The notes below the pieces were generated by a model that did not search any database, had not been told where the DNA came from, and saw only the letters and a program-made list of their open reading frames with translations. From Demequina globuliformis (lineage in GTDB: Bacteria > Actinomycetota > Actinomycetes > Actinomycetales > Demequinaceae): DNA of 64,000 nt. The DNA is taken from assembly GCF_000975155.1 (NCBI RefSeq), contig NZ_BBRG01000002.1:124001-188000 (forward strand), written 5' to 3'. The first letter of the stretch is position 1, and each line of letters begins with the position of its first letter. Positions 45,059-54,947 of the stretch are shown here, in pieces. The position numbers and the translations under genes are program-made.

Positions 45059-45132
45059 GGCGTCAGTATGCCGGGCATGTTTGACTGGTCGTGTCCGCCC
45101 GCGCACGCGGGCCACACCACGGGAGGTAAACC

Positions 45133-45561
45133 ATGACAACGACAAGCAAAGCAACGACATTGTGGCGCGGCGGCCTAGCGGAGGGCTCTGGCACCACGGC
45201 GCTGAGCTCAGGCGTGGCGACAGTCGGCGTGAACTGGAAGGCCCGCTCCGAAGGGAGCGCGGACACGACCACGCCGGAAGAACTGTTGGCGGCCGCGCAT
45301 GCTTCGTGCTTCGCCATGGCGTTGTCCCATGAACTGGGCGGGAACGACACGCCGCCTGAGGAGATCGAGGTGGCAGTTGAGGTCGACTTCCAGCCTGGCG
45401 AAGGCGTGACGGCAAGCCGAATCTCGGTTGTGGCGAAGGTTCCGGGCATCTCCGCAGAGGATTTTGAGCGCATCGCGAACGGCGCCAAGGACGGGTGCCC
45501 CATTTCCAAGGCACTTGCCGGAGTCGAGATCTCCCTGGCGAGCGCGACACTGAAGGACTAG
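45133..45561 (+). CDS. OsmC-family peroxiredoxin
   Basis: A 142-residue protein that reduces organic hydroperoxides. The two redox cysteines are C59 (AAHASCFAMAL) and C122 (DGCPISKAL), with an Arg-containing strand before the first. GGAGG lies six bases before the ATG. It is flanked by its own terminator. A role in oxidative or osmotic stress is expected from the family. Confidence 0.94.
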   Translation: MTTTSKATTLWRGGLAEGSGTTALSSGVATVGVNWKARSEGSADTTTPEELLAAAHASCFAMALSHELGGNDTPPEEIEVAVEVDFQPGEGVTASRISVVAKVPGISAEDFERIANGAKDGCPISKALAGVEISLASATLKD

Positions 45562-45566
45562 GCGGT

Positions 45567-45605
45567 GGCGTGTCCGGTGACGCCGCGAGCGTTGCCGGAC
45601 ACGCC
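45567..45605 (+). terminator. Terminator between convergent osmC and amidohydrolase genes
   Basis: A perfect 11-bp stem GGCGTGTCCGG (45567-45577) with 45595-45605. It lies 5 bp after the osmC stop and just before the stop of the converging gene, so it can serve both. Confidence 0.8.
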
Positions 45606-45607
45606 GG

Positions 45608-47047
45608 CTACAACGCCCAGTGAGTGAACTCACCACCGACCGCGGTAGCGGACACCGGCATGGTCCGAAACGTGTCGTGGTCGCAGGTGAGGGGATCCTC
45701 ATCGATCACGACAAGGTCGGCCGGTGCGCCAGTGACCAGGCGGCGGCCGTCTACGCTCGCGGCGAGTGCCTCGGCACGGGTGAGGGATTCTCTGGCGTTC
45801 CAAGGCTCGCGGTCGTCAGCGGAGCGATGGACAGCAGCGGCGATGGCGCGCCACGGGTCGAGCGGCGCCACCGGCGCGTCTGAACCGAGCGTGATCGTGG
45901 CGCCGGCGTCGCGCAGCGAGGCAAAGGGGAAGCAGCGATCTGCTCGATCGGGCCAGTGCCGTGCAGTCGCGTCGCGGTCATCCCAGAGGTGTTCAGGCTG
46001 GACGGAGGCCGTGACATTCAGCTGAGCAAACCGCGCGAGGTCGTCGTCGCGCACCAACTGCGCGTGCTCGATTGTGCCGCGAGCCCCGGTGGCAGCAAAG
46101 GCATCGAGTGCATGCGTGACTGCGGCGTCACCGATGGCGTGTACGGCCACGTCGAACCCGTGCGCCACCGCGCGTTCGAGTAGCGCCACGGTGTGCTCGG
46201 GGGCCACCGTGAGATCCCCCCGCATGGTCGTGCCGGGGTAGGGGTCGTGGCAGTACGCCGTGCGAGTGTTCAGCGAGCCGTCGGTGATGATCTTCAGTGG
46301 TCCCACGGTGAGGAGTCCCCGCGTGCCTTCGATGACTGCGCCGGTGCGCAAACCCGCGTCAATCCTGGCGTCGAACTCACCTGGATAGAAGCCCGACCGC
46401 ACCCTAAAGGCCTGGAGTCCATGGGAGATGCGGTGGGCCCATCCGTCAAGGTTCTGCGCCATCTCGAGGTCGACGAGACCCACAATTCCGCGGGCCGCTG
46501 CCGCGGCTGCGGCCGAGGAGAACGCGACGTCCTCGTCCCCCGGGGCCTCGCGGTCAAGGCGCATTTGCAACGCGAATGCCTCGTCCTCCCTGACAACGCC
46601 GCCGGCGGACAAGTCGAAGCGACGCTGAGCCGCCGAGTTCACCCAACACGCGTGCATGTCTCCTGACAACAGGATGACGGGGCGGGTTGGGGCGACCTCG
46701 TCGAGCACCTTTGCGGTGGCCACGTCATCCCACAGCGCGTCGCGGTAGCCGTAGCCAATCAGCGGCTCTTCGTGGTCGAACTCTGCCCGGAGGCGTGCAG
46801 CGACAATCTGCGCCGCACCTAGAGCGCTGGTGGCACTGGACACATCCAGCCGGCGGCGCACAATGGCCCACTGCGTGAAGTGCACGTGCTGATCCCACAG
46901 GCCAGGCATGATCCAGCGACCATCGAGGTCGACGTCGTAGTCGGCAGGGCCGTCCAAGGACTCGACAACGACCCCGTCCGCGACATAGATGTCCCGCACA
47001 ACAGAGTCACCCACCTGGCGTGCTCGTCTCAGTGCGTACGTCGTCAT
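45608..47047 (-). CDS. Amidohydrolase (YtcJ-like), second copy
   Basis: A 479-residue amidohydrolase-superfamily member. Its first metal site is PGLWDQHVHF, the His near the middle is in AVHAIGDAAV, and a late Asp in LGSDAPV. SGDMHACWVN is typical of YtcJ-type enzymes. It is clearly diverged from the protein at 41780-43393, so the two probably differ in substrate. The ATG at 47047 has GGGAGGTGG upstream. The gene is divergent from the EI24 gene. Confidence 0.88.
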   Translation of the reverse strand: MTTYALRRARQVGDSVVRDIYVADGVVVESLDGPADYDVDLDGRWIMPGLWDQHVHFTQWAIVRRRLDVSSATSALGAAQIVAARLRAEFDHEEPLIGYGYRDALWDDVATAKVLDEVAPTRPVILLSGDMHACWVNSAAQRRFDLSAGGVVREDEAFALQMRLDREAPGDEDVAFSSAAAAAAARGIVGLVDLEMAQNLDGWAHRISHGLQAFRVRSGFYPGEFDARIDAGLRTGAVIEGTRGLLTVGPLKIITDGSLNTRTAYCHDPYPGTTMRGDLTVAPEHTVALLERAVAHGFDVAVHAIGDAAVTHALDAFAATGARGTIEHAQLVRDDDLARFAQLNVTASVQPEHLWDDRDATARHWPDRADRCFPFASLRDAGATITLGSDAPVAPLDPWRAIAAAVHRSADDREPWNARESLTRAEALAASVDGRRLVTGAPADLVVIDEDPLTCDHDTFRTMPVSATAVGGEFTHWAL

Positions 47048-47126
47048 GGTGGTGCCACCTCCCGCATCCGCGCCTGTCGCGGCCAAAGCGCCAGGATAGC
47101 CGCGCGGTCCTCGCTACGATTTCGCC

Positions 47127-47906
47127 ATGCCGAACGCATCGCATCCCGCTAGCCGCGTCGCCGCGTTCGCGAGCGGAATGCGGTATCTCATCCACGGCCT
47201 TGCGATGTGGCGTTCCCACCCGCGAGCGATGAGCACGGGCATCATCCCCGCCGTGCTCGCCGCAGTGATCGTCGCCGCGATGGTCGTCGGAGCGATTGCC
47301 GTCGCCCCCGGGGTGGGCCGGTGGAGCGCCGATCAGGTGTCGGCGGGTGGGTTCTGGCACACCGTCGTGATGTGGGTGGCTGGCATTGCACTCGTGCTGG
47401 CGGCAGGCGTGGTGGCCATCAAGTTGTTTGTCAGCATTGCGCTCATTGTCGGGCAACCGTTCTACGAACGCATTAGTGCCGAGGTCGACTCGTTGACGCA
47501 AGCGCAGGCGGCACCAGAAGAGGCCTGGTGGGTGACGACCGGGCGCGGCATCGCCGACGCGCTGCGCCTGCTGCTCGTCACGATCCCGCTGGCATTGGCC
47601 GGGTTCGCGTTGGGGCTGATTCCCGTCGCCGGGGCGCCCGCGGCATTCACCCTCGCCGCGCTGGGCGGTGGGTGGATGCTCGCGTTGGAGTTGACCGCGT
47701 ACCCGAGCGCGCGGCGCGGCATCGTGACACTTCGTGACCGTCGCGCCGCGCTGAGGGGAGACCGCGCGACAGTATGGGGTTTCGGCACGGCGGTGTACCT
47801 GGTGATGCTCATCCCTGGCGCCGCGCTCGTGGTGTTGCCGGTCGCCATGGCCGGCGCTACTCGGCTGGTGTCAGATGTGGTGAGAACGGCTGGGCGGCCG
47901 CAGTGA
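47127..47906 (+). CDS. EI24/CysZ-like membrane protein
   Basis: A 259-residue protein with about five hydrophobic helices. The pattern GMRYLIHGLAMW at the start and KLFVSIALIVGQPFYERISAEVD in the middle matches the EI24 domain family, which includes the sulfate permease CysZ. Sulfate transport is possible but unproven here. Its last 50 bp overlap the end of the convergent LysR gene. Confidence 0.85.
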   Translation: MPNASHPASRVAAFASGMRYLIHGLAMWRSHPRAMSTGIIPAVLAAVIVAAMVVGAIAVAPGVGRWSADQVSAGGFWHTVVMWVAGIALVLAAGVVAIKLFVSIALIVGQPFYERISAEVDSLTQAQAAPEEAWWVTTGRGIADALRLLLVTIPLALAGFALGLIPVAGAPAAFTLAALGGGWMLALELTAYPSARRGIVTLRDRRAALRGDRATVWGFGTAVYLVMLIPGAALVVLPVAMAGATRLVSDVVRTAGRPQ

Positions 47907-48774
47907 GGGCCGCGAGCACGGCCGCGACCGCGGTCGACCCCTCGGTCGACTCACGCATGGCCGTGAACACGGTGCGGTGTTGCCCCGGTGCGTGGGTGAT
48001 GGCGCGCACCTGACCCGCGTAGTTGTGCAAGAGCAACGAGGGGAGAAACGTCACGGCGTGGCCGGACTCGACCAACGCAAGGTGGGTGTGCAGGTCAGAC
48101 GTCTCGAAGCGCACGTCGGGCTCAAAGCCCGCGGCCCTGCACGTCTGTTCCGCGTAGTGGCGCGTGGCGGTTCCGCGTGGTTCCATGACCCATGGTGCGC
48201 CGGCGCAGTCCGCGACACTGGTCGCTTGCGATCCGGCACCTGCAAGTCCGGTGCACAGGGACAGAGTGTCCTTCACCAAGTCGCTGCGAGTCAGGCCCTC
48301 GTAGAGCGGAGCGCGGTGGTGGGGGTATTCCTCGGCGACGACAACGTCGTAGTCGCGGGACCAGGTATCTCGGAGCGCTTGCTCTGGCTCCACTTGCGTC
48401 ACAAGGAGCCGCAATTGCGGCGCCGTTGAGGCGAGGGCGGTCAGTGCTCCTGGTAGAAGAGCAAGCGCCGCCGACTGAAAGATCGCGAGCCGCACTTGGC
48501 CGTTGATTGACGTGGAGGTGCTGGACACCGCGTTCTGGGCACGTTCGAGGGCATCGAGCACGTCGCCAGACGACTCCGCTAGCGCCGTGCCCGCAGGTGT
48601 GAGCACGAGCCGGCGGCCTACCCGCCGGGTGAGCGGCACTCCCGCCTGGCGCGTGAGCGCGGCGAGCTGTTGGGACACCGCCGAGGGTGTGTAGCCCAAC
48701 GACTGGGCGGCGCCCGCGACTGTGCCGCGTTCGGAGAACTCCACAAGAGTGCGTAGCAGCGACGATTCCAGCAT
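47857..48774 (-). CDS. LysR-family transcriptional regulator
   Basis: A 305-residue regulator with an N-terminal winged helix-turn-helix (GTVAGAAQSLGYTPSAVSQQL, about residues 17-37) and a C-terminal periplasmic-binding-type effector domain. It is divergent from putA with an 84-bp gap, so it probably controls proline degradation and itself. The gap has an AT-rich stretch with TTCATGAA that could be its binding site. The 3' end overlaps the EI24 gene. Confidence 0.92.
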   Translation of the reverse strand: MLESSLLRTLVEFSERGTVAGAAQSLGYTPSAVSQQLAALTRQAGVPLTRRVGRRLVLTPAGTALAESSGDVLDALERAQNAVSSTSTSINGQVRLAIFQSAALALLPGALTALASTAPQLRLLVTQVEPEQALRDTWSRDYDVVVAEEYPHHRAPLYEGLTRSDLVKDTLSLCTGLAGAGSQATSVADCAGAPWVMEPRGTATRHYAEQTCRAAGFEPDVRFETSDLHTHLALVESGHAVTFLPSLLLHNYAGQVRAITHAPGQHRTVFTAMRESTEGSTAVAAVLAALTAAAQPFSPHLTPAE

Positions 48775-48858
48775 GCGTCAATTCTTAAGCAAAACTTCAT
48801 GAAATTCCACACAAACATTCGCTGGTCCAACCGTTTTGTCACGGGGGACACTCAACCC

Positions 48859-51800
48859 ATGAGCATCGACGCCCCGTCCCCGACGTCAGTGTCCCGCCCC
48901 AGCGGCCCACCGTCCGAGCCCGACCAGGCCGTCGCGCAAGCGCGCGCGTGGAACGATGCAGCAGCGAGCAAAGCCGGCACGCTGGGTTCCACCCTGATGA
49001 ACCAGATGCTGATGCGGCCCGGTGGCCTTGCTTTCCTCACAGCCCTCATGGACGGCATGTTCCGCCCTGAAGATTCGAAGGTGGCCGCGCAAGGACTCAA
49101 GGACGCGGCGCAGAAGTTCCCAGACGGCGCGCCATGGCCCCTGCGCTGGGCCGTGGCTGCTGGTTCCGTGGCCGCGTCAGTTGCACCATCCCTCGCTGCA
49201 CATCTGGGGCGTCGCATTGTGCGCACGCTGGTGGGGCATCTCGTGGTCGACGCGCGTCCGCGCCGCCTGTCCCGCAGCCTCCGAAAGCTCCGGGCCACGG
49301 GAGCCCAGGTCAACCTCAATCTCTTGGGGGAAGCCGTCCTTGGCAGGGCAGAGGCCGCCCGGCGCGTAGCGAGAACGATGGACCTGATCGCCCATCCCGA
49401 CGTGGACTATGTGTCGATCAAGGTGTCCGCTGCGGTCGGCCCGCACTCTCCTTGGGCAGTCGAAGAGGCCATCCCGGACGTCGTCGAGGCCCTCCGTCCC
49501 TTGTACCGCGCCGCGCGCGAACACGGGGGAGTGTTTATCAACCTGGACATGGAGGAGTACCGCGACCTCGAGATGACCATGGAGGTCTTCACGCGGATCA
49601 TGGACGACGCGGAGTTTTCCGACCTCAGTGCAGGGATCGTCTTGCAGGCCTACCTGCCGGAGTCCTTGGCCGCGTTGCGCCGGTTGCAAGAGTTTGCGGC
49701 GGCTCGGGTGAGTGCGGGGCACGCGCCGCTCAAGGTTCGACTCGTCAAGGGCGCGAATCTCTCGATGGAACATGTGCAGGCCCAGCTGCGTGGCTGGCAA
49801 GCCGCGCCGTGGGCGAGCAAAATGGAAACGGACGCCCACTACAAGCGGCTCATCGACCTCGCGCTGGACCCCAGCGCAGTTGATTCCCTCCACGTTGGGA
49901 TCGCCGGGCACAACCTCTTCGACATCGCCCTTGCGCTCCACCGTGCTCGTGAGCGGGGCATCACTCGAGGAGTGGACGTGGAAATGTTGCTTGGGATGGC
50001 GCCCGCGCATATGGCAGCCATCGCTCGAGACGCCGGAGCCGTTCGCCTGTACACGCCCGCCGTGGATCCCCGCGACTTCGACGTGGCACTCGCATACCTT
50101 GCTCGCCGGCTCGAGGAGGTAGCGTCCGCAGGAAACTTTGTGGCAGATGCGGCGCAGTTTTCCACGAGCGCTGAGGCATTCGAGCGTCAAGAACTGGCCT
50201 TCCGAGAAGCGTGGGCCTTGTCCCAAGCAGCGCCGCAGCGCACGCGCGGGCGTATGCCCCGACGTCCGGGTACCCCGCCCGCCGGGTTCGACAATTGTGT
50301 CGACACGGACCCGGCCGTTCCGGAGGACAGGCACTCGCTTCGCCAGGCTGTCGTTGCCGCCGCAACGTCCGACCTGGGCATTCGCGACGTCCAGTCACAC
50401 ACAATCAAGGAAGTCGAGGAGCTCTCCGCCACCGTTGGACGGGCTCACGCGGCGGGGATCCAGTGGGGCGCCGTTCCCGCCAACGAACGAGCTGTGGTGC
50501 TCGAGCGGGTGGCAGAGCACCTTGAGGACGCCCGCGCGCGGCTCATTGAGGTGATGGCGGCCGAGTGCGGGAAGACCATCGACCAGGCTGACCCCGAGGT
50601 ATCAGAGGCAATCGACTTCGCGCGCTACTACGCGCAGTCAGCCAGGCAACTGACTGAGATTGAAGGAGCGACGCCACGTCCACGCAGGGTGACACTGGTC
50701 ACCCCACCATGGAACTTCCCTGTGGCCATTCCTGCCGGCTCTATGCTCGCTGCACTCGCCGCTGGCAGTGCCGTCATCGTGAAGCCGGCGCCCGAGTCGT
50801 CCAGGTGCGGAGCGGTCGTCGCGGAAGTGCTGCACGCGGCGGGAGTCCCACGCGACGTGCTGCAATGCATCCACGTCGACACCGATCAGCTGGGCAAGCC
50901 CCTGATCTCCGACGAGCGCATTGATCAAGTCATCCTCACGGGTGCCTACGAAACCGCGCAGACACTTCTGAAGACTCGTCCCACGTTGGACCTGCGCGCG
51001 GAGACATCGGGCAAGAACGTCATGATCGTCACACCCCACGCCGACGTCGACCTCGCGGTGGCTGACCTGGTCGCCTCCGCCTTCGGTCACGCAGGGCAGA
51101 AGTGCTCGGCAGCGTCCCTCGTGATCGCGGTCGGCTCGGTGGCCTCGTCGCGACGGTTTAAGGACCAGGTCGTCGACGCCGTGACGTCGCTCACGGTGGC
51201 ACCGCCGCACGATCCTCGCTCGCAGATGGGCCCGGTGATTGCGCCGCCGCAGGGAAAGCTCCGCAGGGCGCTCACCGAGTTGGATGAGGGGGAGACGTGG
51301 TGGGTCGCACCACACGCGCTCGACGACGCCTTGTGGTCACCCGGCGTCAAGGAAGGCGTGAAGCGGGGCTCGTGGTTCCACCGGACCGAGTGCTTTGGAC
51401 CTGTGTTGGGGGTCATGACGGCGCGCACGCTCGACGAGGCGATCGACATGGTCAACGAACTCGACTACGGCCTCACCGCTGGCCTTCACAGCCTTGACGA
51501 GGGAGAGATCCGCACGTGGTTGGGTCGCGTCGAAGCGGGCAATGCCTACGTCAACCGCACCACCACGGGCGCCATCGTGCAACGTCAGCCGTTCGGAGGC
51601 TGGAAGCGCTCTGTCGTGGGACCCACAGTGAAGGCGGGCGGTCCCCACTATGTGGCGTCGCTGATGGGCTGGGAAAACTCTCCTCCTGCGGAGGTAAGCG
51701 CCGGCGGTGGCGCGAGCACTGCACTGGCGCCACTGGTTCAAGAGGTGGTGGACGCGTCGCACCACGAGTGGGTGCGCGCTGCAGCACACCGAGACCAAGG

Positions 51801-52308
51801 CGCGTGGGAATCCACTTTTGGCGCGGGAAGCGATCCCACCGGCCTCAGTGCGGAGTACAACGTTGCGCGCTACGTTCCTGTGCGCACCCCGATCAGGTGG
51901 GATGGCGACAGCCCCGACGCTCTGCTGCGCGTGGTCGCCGCATCGATCCGCGCCTCCGGGGCTGCGACGGTGTCGGTCCCGCGCGGGCTGGGGGAGCCGG
52001 CGCGAGCACTTGTCGGTTCCCACAGCGATGTCATCGAGGAGGACATCCAGCACGTCGCCACCAGGGCTGGTGCAGTAGGTCGGGTCAGGGTCGTGGGGGA
52101 GGAAGGGCCCCACCTGCGTGGCGCTGCCGATCTCGCCGTGTGGGACCGTCCGGTCACGGGAGCCTCGTCCCTCGAACTGCTCGCGTTCCTCAAAGAGCAG
52201 TCGGTGTCGATGTGTGCGCACCGGTACGGCACCCCGTTTGACACTGCCCACGCGGTGCGCGACGCGCTGATGACCGGCGCGATCAGTGGGAGTGGACCGC
52301 GCGGCTAG
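48859..52308 (+). CDS. putA: Bifunctional proline dehydrogenase / L-glutamate gamma-semialdehyde dehydrogenase
   Basis: The 1149-residue enzyme oxidises proline to glutamate in two steps. Residues 1-470 contain the FAD-dependent proline dehydrogenase barrel (with VSIKVSAA, KVRLVKGAN and EMLLGMAP). From about 530 onward is the aldehyde dehydrogenase domain with TPPWNFPVAIP and the catalytic C749 in GHAGQKCSAAS. The C-terminal 200 residues are a degenerate ALDH-like extension seen in long PutA types. There is no DNA-binding N-terminus, so it is not a repressor. ATG 48859 is chosen; an earlier in-frame ATG at 48799 would extend into the promoter region. Confidence 0.95.
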   Translation: MSIDAPSPTSVSRPSGPPSEPDQAVAQARAWNDAAASKAGTLGSTLMNQMLMRPGGLAFLTALMDGMFRPEDSKVAAQGLKDAAQKFPDGAPWPLRWAVAAGSVAASVAPSLAAHLGRRIVRTLVGHLVVDARPRRLSRSLRKLRATGAQVNLNLLGEAVLGRAEAARRVARTMDLIAHPDVDYVSIKVSAAVGPHSPWAVEEAIPDVVEALRPLYRAAREHGGVFINLDMEEYRDLEMTMEVFTRIMDDAEFSDLSAGIVLQAYLPESLAALRRLQEFAAARVSAGHAPLKVRLVKGANLSMEHVQAQLRGWQAAPWASKMETDAHYKRLIDLALDPSAVDSLHVGIAGHNLFDIALALHRARERGITRGVDVEMLLGMAPAHMAAIARDAGAVRLYTPAVDPRDFDVALAYLARRLEEVASAGNFVADAAQFSTSAEAFERQELAFREAWALSQAAPQRTRGRMPRRPGTPPAGFDNCVDTDPAVPEDRHSLRQAVVAAATSDLGIRDVQSHTIKEVEELSATVGRAHAAGIQWGAVPANERAVVLERVAEHLEDARARLIEVMAAECGKTIDQADPEVSEAIDFARYYAQSARQLTEIEGATPRPRRVTLVTPPWNFPVAIPAGSMLAALAAGSAVIVKPAPESSRCGAVVAEVLHAAGVPRDVLQCIHVDTDQLGKPLISDERIDQVILTGAYETAQTLLKTRPTLDLRAETSGKNVMIVTPHADVDLAVADLVASAFGHAGQKCSAASLVIAVGSVASSRRFKDQVVDAVTSLTVAPPHDPRSQMGPVIAPPQGKLRRALTELDEGETWWVAPHALDDALWSPGVKEGVKRGSWFHRTECFGPVLGVMTARTLDEAIDMVNELDYGLTAGLHSLDEGEIRTWLGRVEAGNAYVNRTTTGAIVQRQPFGGWKRSVVGPTVKAGGPHYVASLMGWENSPPAEVSAGGGASTALAPLVQEVVDASHHEWVRAAAHRDQGAWESTFGAGSDPTGLSAEYNVARYVPVRTPIRWDGDSPDALLRVVAASIRASGAATVSVPRGLGEPARALVGSHSDVIEEDIQHVATRAGAVGRVRVVGEEGPHLRGAADLAVWDRPVTGASSLELLAFLKEQSVSMCAHRYGTPFDTAHAVRDALMTGAISGSGPRG

Positions 52309-52369
52309 CACTGCCCAGCAGTTCTGGGGCCGCTACTGTGTGGTCCGGGACCTCCTGGAAGGAACATCC

Positions 52370-54052
52370 ATGACCGCGTGGGCACAGCGTCGCCTGGACG
52401 TCGTCGGTTCGCTCTTTGCCGTGGGCTTTGTCGTGCTTTCCGTCACCCCATCCCTCCTGCCACGACCGCCGTGGGGCCAGGGGCTGGTGACCGGACTGGC
52501 CTTCACCGTCGGGTACGGGATCGGCGTGCTGCTGTGGCGCACCGTGCGCCTCTTGGCCAATGGCCGCCTGCGTTGGGATGCGAGCGCGCCTGCGTGGATG
52601 GTGACGGTGGGTACCGTCATTGCCCTCGCGGCGGTCGCGCCTGTGGGGGTGCGATGGCAGAACAGCATCCGTGAGGCCGTGGGCGTACCCGACACCGACG
52701 AGCTTCACCTTCTTGGTATTGCCCTGGGCGCTCTAGTGGGGTTGTGGCTGGGGTTCGCCATTGGGCGTGGCATTCGTCGACTGCACAATCGCATCCGCCC
52801 CTGGGTCGTCACTGCGCTGAGCCGCGTCAGTCGGTCGCCACGCGGCCCCCACCGGGTGTGGGTGAGCCTCACCGCAGGAATCGCGACCACCGTGGGAACC
52901 GTGGTGATTGTCGCCGCGTCAATGGCGGTGTTGACGGTGCTGCTCAATTGGGCATACGGACAACGAAATGATGCCTACGACCCGGCCTTCTCGCAGCCGA
53001 CGTCCGCACTCAGGTCTGGCAGCCCCGACAGCTTTGTCACGTGGGACCACATTGGGCAAGCGGGAGTCAAGATCGTGGGCTCGGGTCCCACCGCCGCGAC
53101 TATCAGCGCAGTGACCGGAAAGGAGGCGCTTGAGCCCATTCGCGTCTACGTGGGCGTCGAGTCCGCACCCACCCTCGACGAGCGCACGGACCTGGTGGTA
53201 GCTGAGCTGGAGCGGACAGGTGCCGCCGAGCGGGAGCATCTGCTGGTCGCCGGCACCACGGGCACAGGGTGGCTCGACCCAGCAGCCATCGACGGTTTCG
53301 AATACCTTCACGCGGGCGACACGGCTCTTGTCACACTGCAGTACGGCGCGACGCCCAGTCCGGTGTCGGCGATTCTGACGCCTGACCTGGCCACGACGGG
53401 CACGTCGGCGTTGTTCGACGCTGTCTACGACTGGTGGAGCGCGCTCCCGTCGGACTCGCGGCCCCAACTCACGGTCTACGGCCTCAGCCTTGGTTCCTAT
53501 GGAATGAACGCCGCGTTTGACTCGGAAGAGGAACTTCTGGCGACCACCCAGGGCGCGGTGCTTGCAGGCACCCCGAGCTTCACGGCGCTGTGGCGAGATC
53601 TGCAAAATGCGCGCGTCGACGGTTCGCCCTACGCCCTGCCCGTGCTTGACGACGGCCGCAGCGTCAGGTGGACGGATGACACCGGAGTGCTCGCCCAGCA
53701 GGGTGGAGTCTGGAACGAGCCGCGGGTTGCGTACCTGCAACACGGTAATGACCCCATTGTCTGGATAGGCCCGTCGGTGGTGTGGAGCAAACCAGAATGG
53801 CTCGAGGATGGCGAACGCTCCGAGCAGTTGAGTGATGACATGGTGTGGATCCCGGGTGTGACGGCATTCCAAGGGGTGATCGACCTCATCCTGAGTCAGA
53901 ACGTGCCGGAGGACGCCGGTCACAAGTACGGCAACCTGGCTCTCGACGCCCTTCACGAAGTCAGCGGAGACGCAGAGCTGTCGGACGAGGCCCTGACTCG
54001 CATCCGGACGCTGATTGCTACGTATGACACGTACTCACCGTTGGCCAACTAG
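52370..54052 (+). CDS. Membrane-anchored alpha/beta hydrolase (Abhydrolase_9 type)
   Basis: The 560-residue protein has four or so N-terminal transmembrane helices (residues 15-220), then a catalytic domain with the nucleophile in YGLSLGSYG near 377. The C-terminal part ends with GHKYGNL containing a His. This layout matches an actinobacterial family of unknown substrate whose members are annotated as alpha/beta hydrolases with a membrane N-terminus. GGAAGGAAC precedes the ATG. Confidence 0.87.
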   Translation: MTAWAQRRLDVVGSLFAVGFVVLSVTPSLLPRPPWGQGLVTGLAFTVGYGIGVLLWRTVRLLANGRLRWDASAPAWMVTVGTVIALAAVAPVGVRWQNSIREAVGVPDTDELHLLGIALGALVGLWLGFAIGRGIRRLHNRIRPWVVTALSRVSRSPRGPHRVWVSLTAGIATTVGTVVIVAASMAVLTVLLNWAYGQRNDAYDPAFSQPTSALRSGSPDSFVTWDHIGQAGVKIVGSGPTAATISAVTGKEALEPIRVYVGVESAPTLDERTDLVVAELERTGAAEREHLLVAGTTGTGWLDPAAIDGFEYLHAGDTALVTLQYGATPSPVSAILTPDLATTGTSALFDAVYDWWSALPSDSRPQLTVYGLSLGSYGMNAAFDSEEELLATTQGAVLAGTPSFTALWRDLQNARVDGSPYALPVLDDGRSVRWTDDTGVLAQQGGVWNEPRVAYLQHGNDPIVWIGPSVVWSKPEWLEDGERSEQLSDDMVWIPGVTAFQGVIDLILSQNVPEDAGHKYGNLALDALHEVSGDAELSDEALTRIRTLIATYDTYSPLAN

Positions 54053-54136
54053 TTCCCCTGGCACTGGTCGCGAGGCCGTCCTAATCTGTACGTGCGGGGC
54101 GGTCGTGCCGCGCGAGAACCGGAAAGGAGAGGTGTC

Positions 54137-54289
54137 ATGACGCAGCAACACTCCACGGAGACTCGGCACTACAAGTTCGAGCAGATTCGCGCCAAGGAAC
54201 TGGCACGCGGAGCCTCGGAGGACGAGGCCACTCGCATTGCTAACGAGACGGTCGACAAGGTGTTAGCCCAGGAAGCCAAGGACAAGTAG
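54137..54289 (+). CDS. Small hydrophilic protein
   Basis: Fifty residues, rich in Glu, Lys, Gln and Ala (HYKFEQIRAKELARGASE in the middle, ending EAKDK). Preceded by GGAAAGGAGAGG. Proteins of this kind are found in actinobacteria beside lipid genes and have sometimes been called plasmid stabilisation proteins without evidence. The function is unknown. It lies 10 bp upstream of the next gene and is probably in the same transcript. Confidence 0.65.
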   Translation: MTQQHSTETRHYKFEQIRAKELARGASEDEATRIANETVDKVLAQEAKDK

Positions 54290-54299
54290 ACTCGCCTAG

Positions 54300-54947
54300 G
54301 TGAGCGATTCCCGTACGACCGGTACCGTCCCGGTGCCGTCGGCGGCGATCTGGACTTTGCCCAACGTCATCTCGTTTGTGCGCATCCTGCTCATCGGAGT
54401 CTTTGGCGGGCTGTTCTTCGCTTCCCAGGATTTTTGGGCACTCATGGTGCTCATCGCCGCGGGGATCAGCGACTTTCTCGACGGCTTCCTCGCACGACGG
54501 TGGAACCAAGTCACGAGGCTCGGCCGCCTACTTGACCCCGCTGCCGACCGCTTGCTCACGCTCGTGGTCGTGCTGGGCCTTGCCGTACGCGAGATCATCC
54601 CGTGGTGGCTGGTGCTGATCCTGATGGCCCGCGATCTCATGGTTGCGTCCGCGCTGGTCTACGGAAAGATTCGCCGCACGCGCAGCCCGCAGGTGACCTA
54701 CGTGGGCAAGGCCGCTACGTTCTGCCTGTACATTTTCTTGCCGCTGGCGTACGTGGCCTTCGAGCGCTGGGATGGCGTTCACACACTGGCGATCGGGGGG
54801 GCCGTGTTCGCGTCGGCGCTCTACTGGATCAGCGGCATTGGGTATGTGCGAGACATTCACCACCGCGCCACGGCAAACGCGCCCACGATGGGGTCGTCGA
54901 CCTCTAGGATGGATGCATCGGACCACGACAGCAGGGAGGCGTCATGA
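54300..54947 (+). CDS. CDP-alcohol phosphatidyltransferase family protein
   Basis: A 215-residue membrane enzyme with a GTG start. The catalytic CDP-OH motif DG-x2-AR-x8-G-x3-D-x3-D is seen from about residue 61 (DGFLARRW, then GRLLDPAADR). About six hydrophobic helices flank it. It should transfer a phosphatidyl group to an alcohol acceptor such as glycerol phosphate, as PgsA does, but the acceptor is not deducible. The stop overlaps the start of the GarA gene by 4 bp. Confidence 0.92.
   Translation: MSDSRTTGTVPVPSAAIWTLPNVISFVRILLIGVFGGLFFASQDFWALMVLIAAGISDFLDGFLARRWNQVTRLGRLLDPAADRLLTLVVVLGLAVREIIPWWLVLILMARDLMVASALVYGKIRRTRSPQVTYVGKAATFCLYIFLPLAYVAFERWDGVHTLAIGGAVFASALYWISGIGYVRDIHHRATANAPTMGSSTSRMDASDHDSREAS

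Noticed and set aside
48799..48858. Earlier start for PutA (ATG 48799)
   Set aside because: It extends into the AT-rich promoter region shared with LysR and adds residues untypical of PutA; ATG 48859 is preferred, though not proven.
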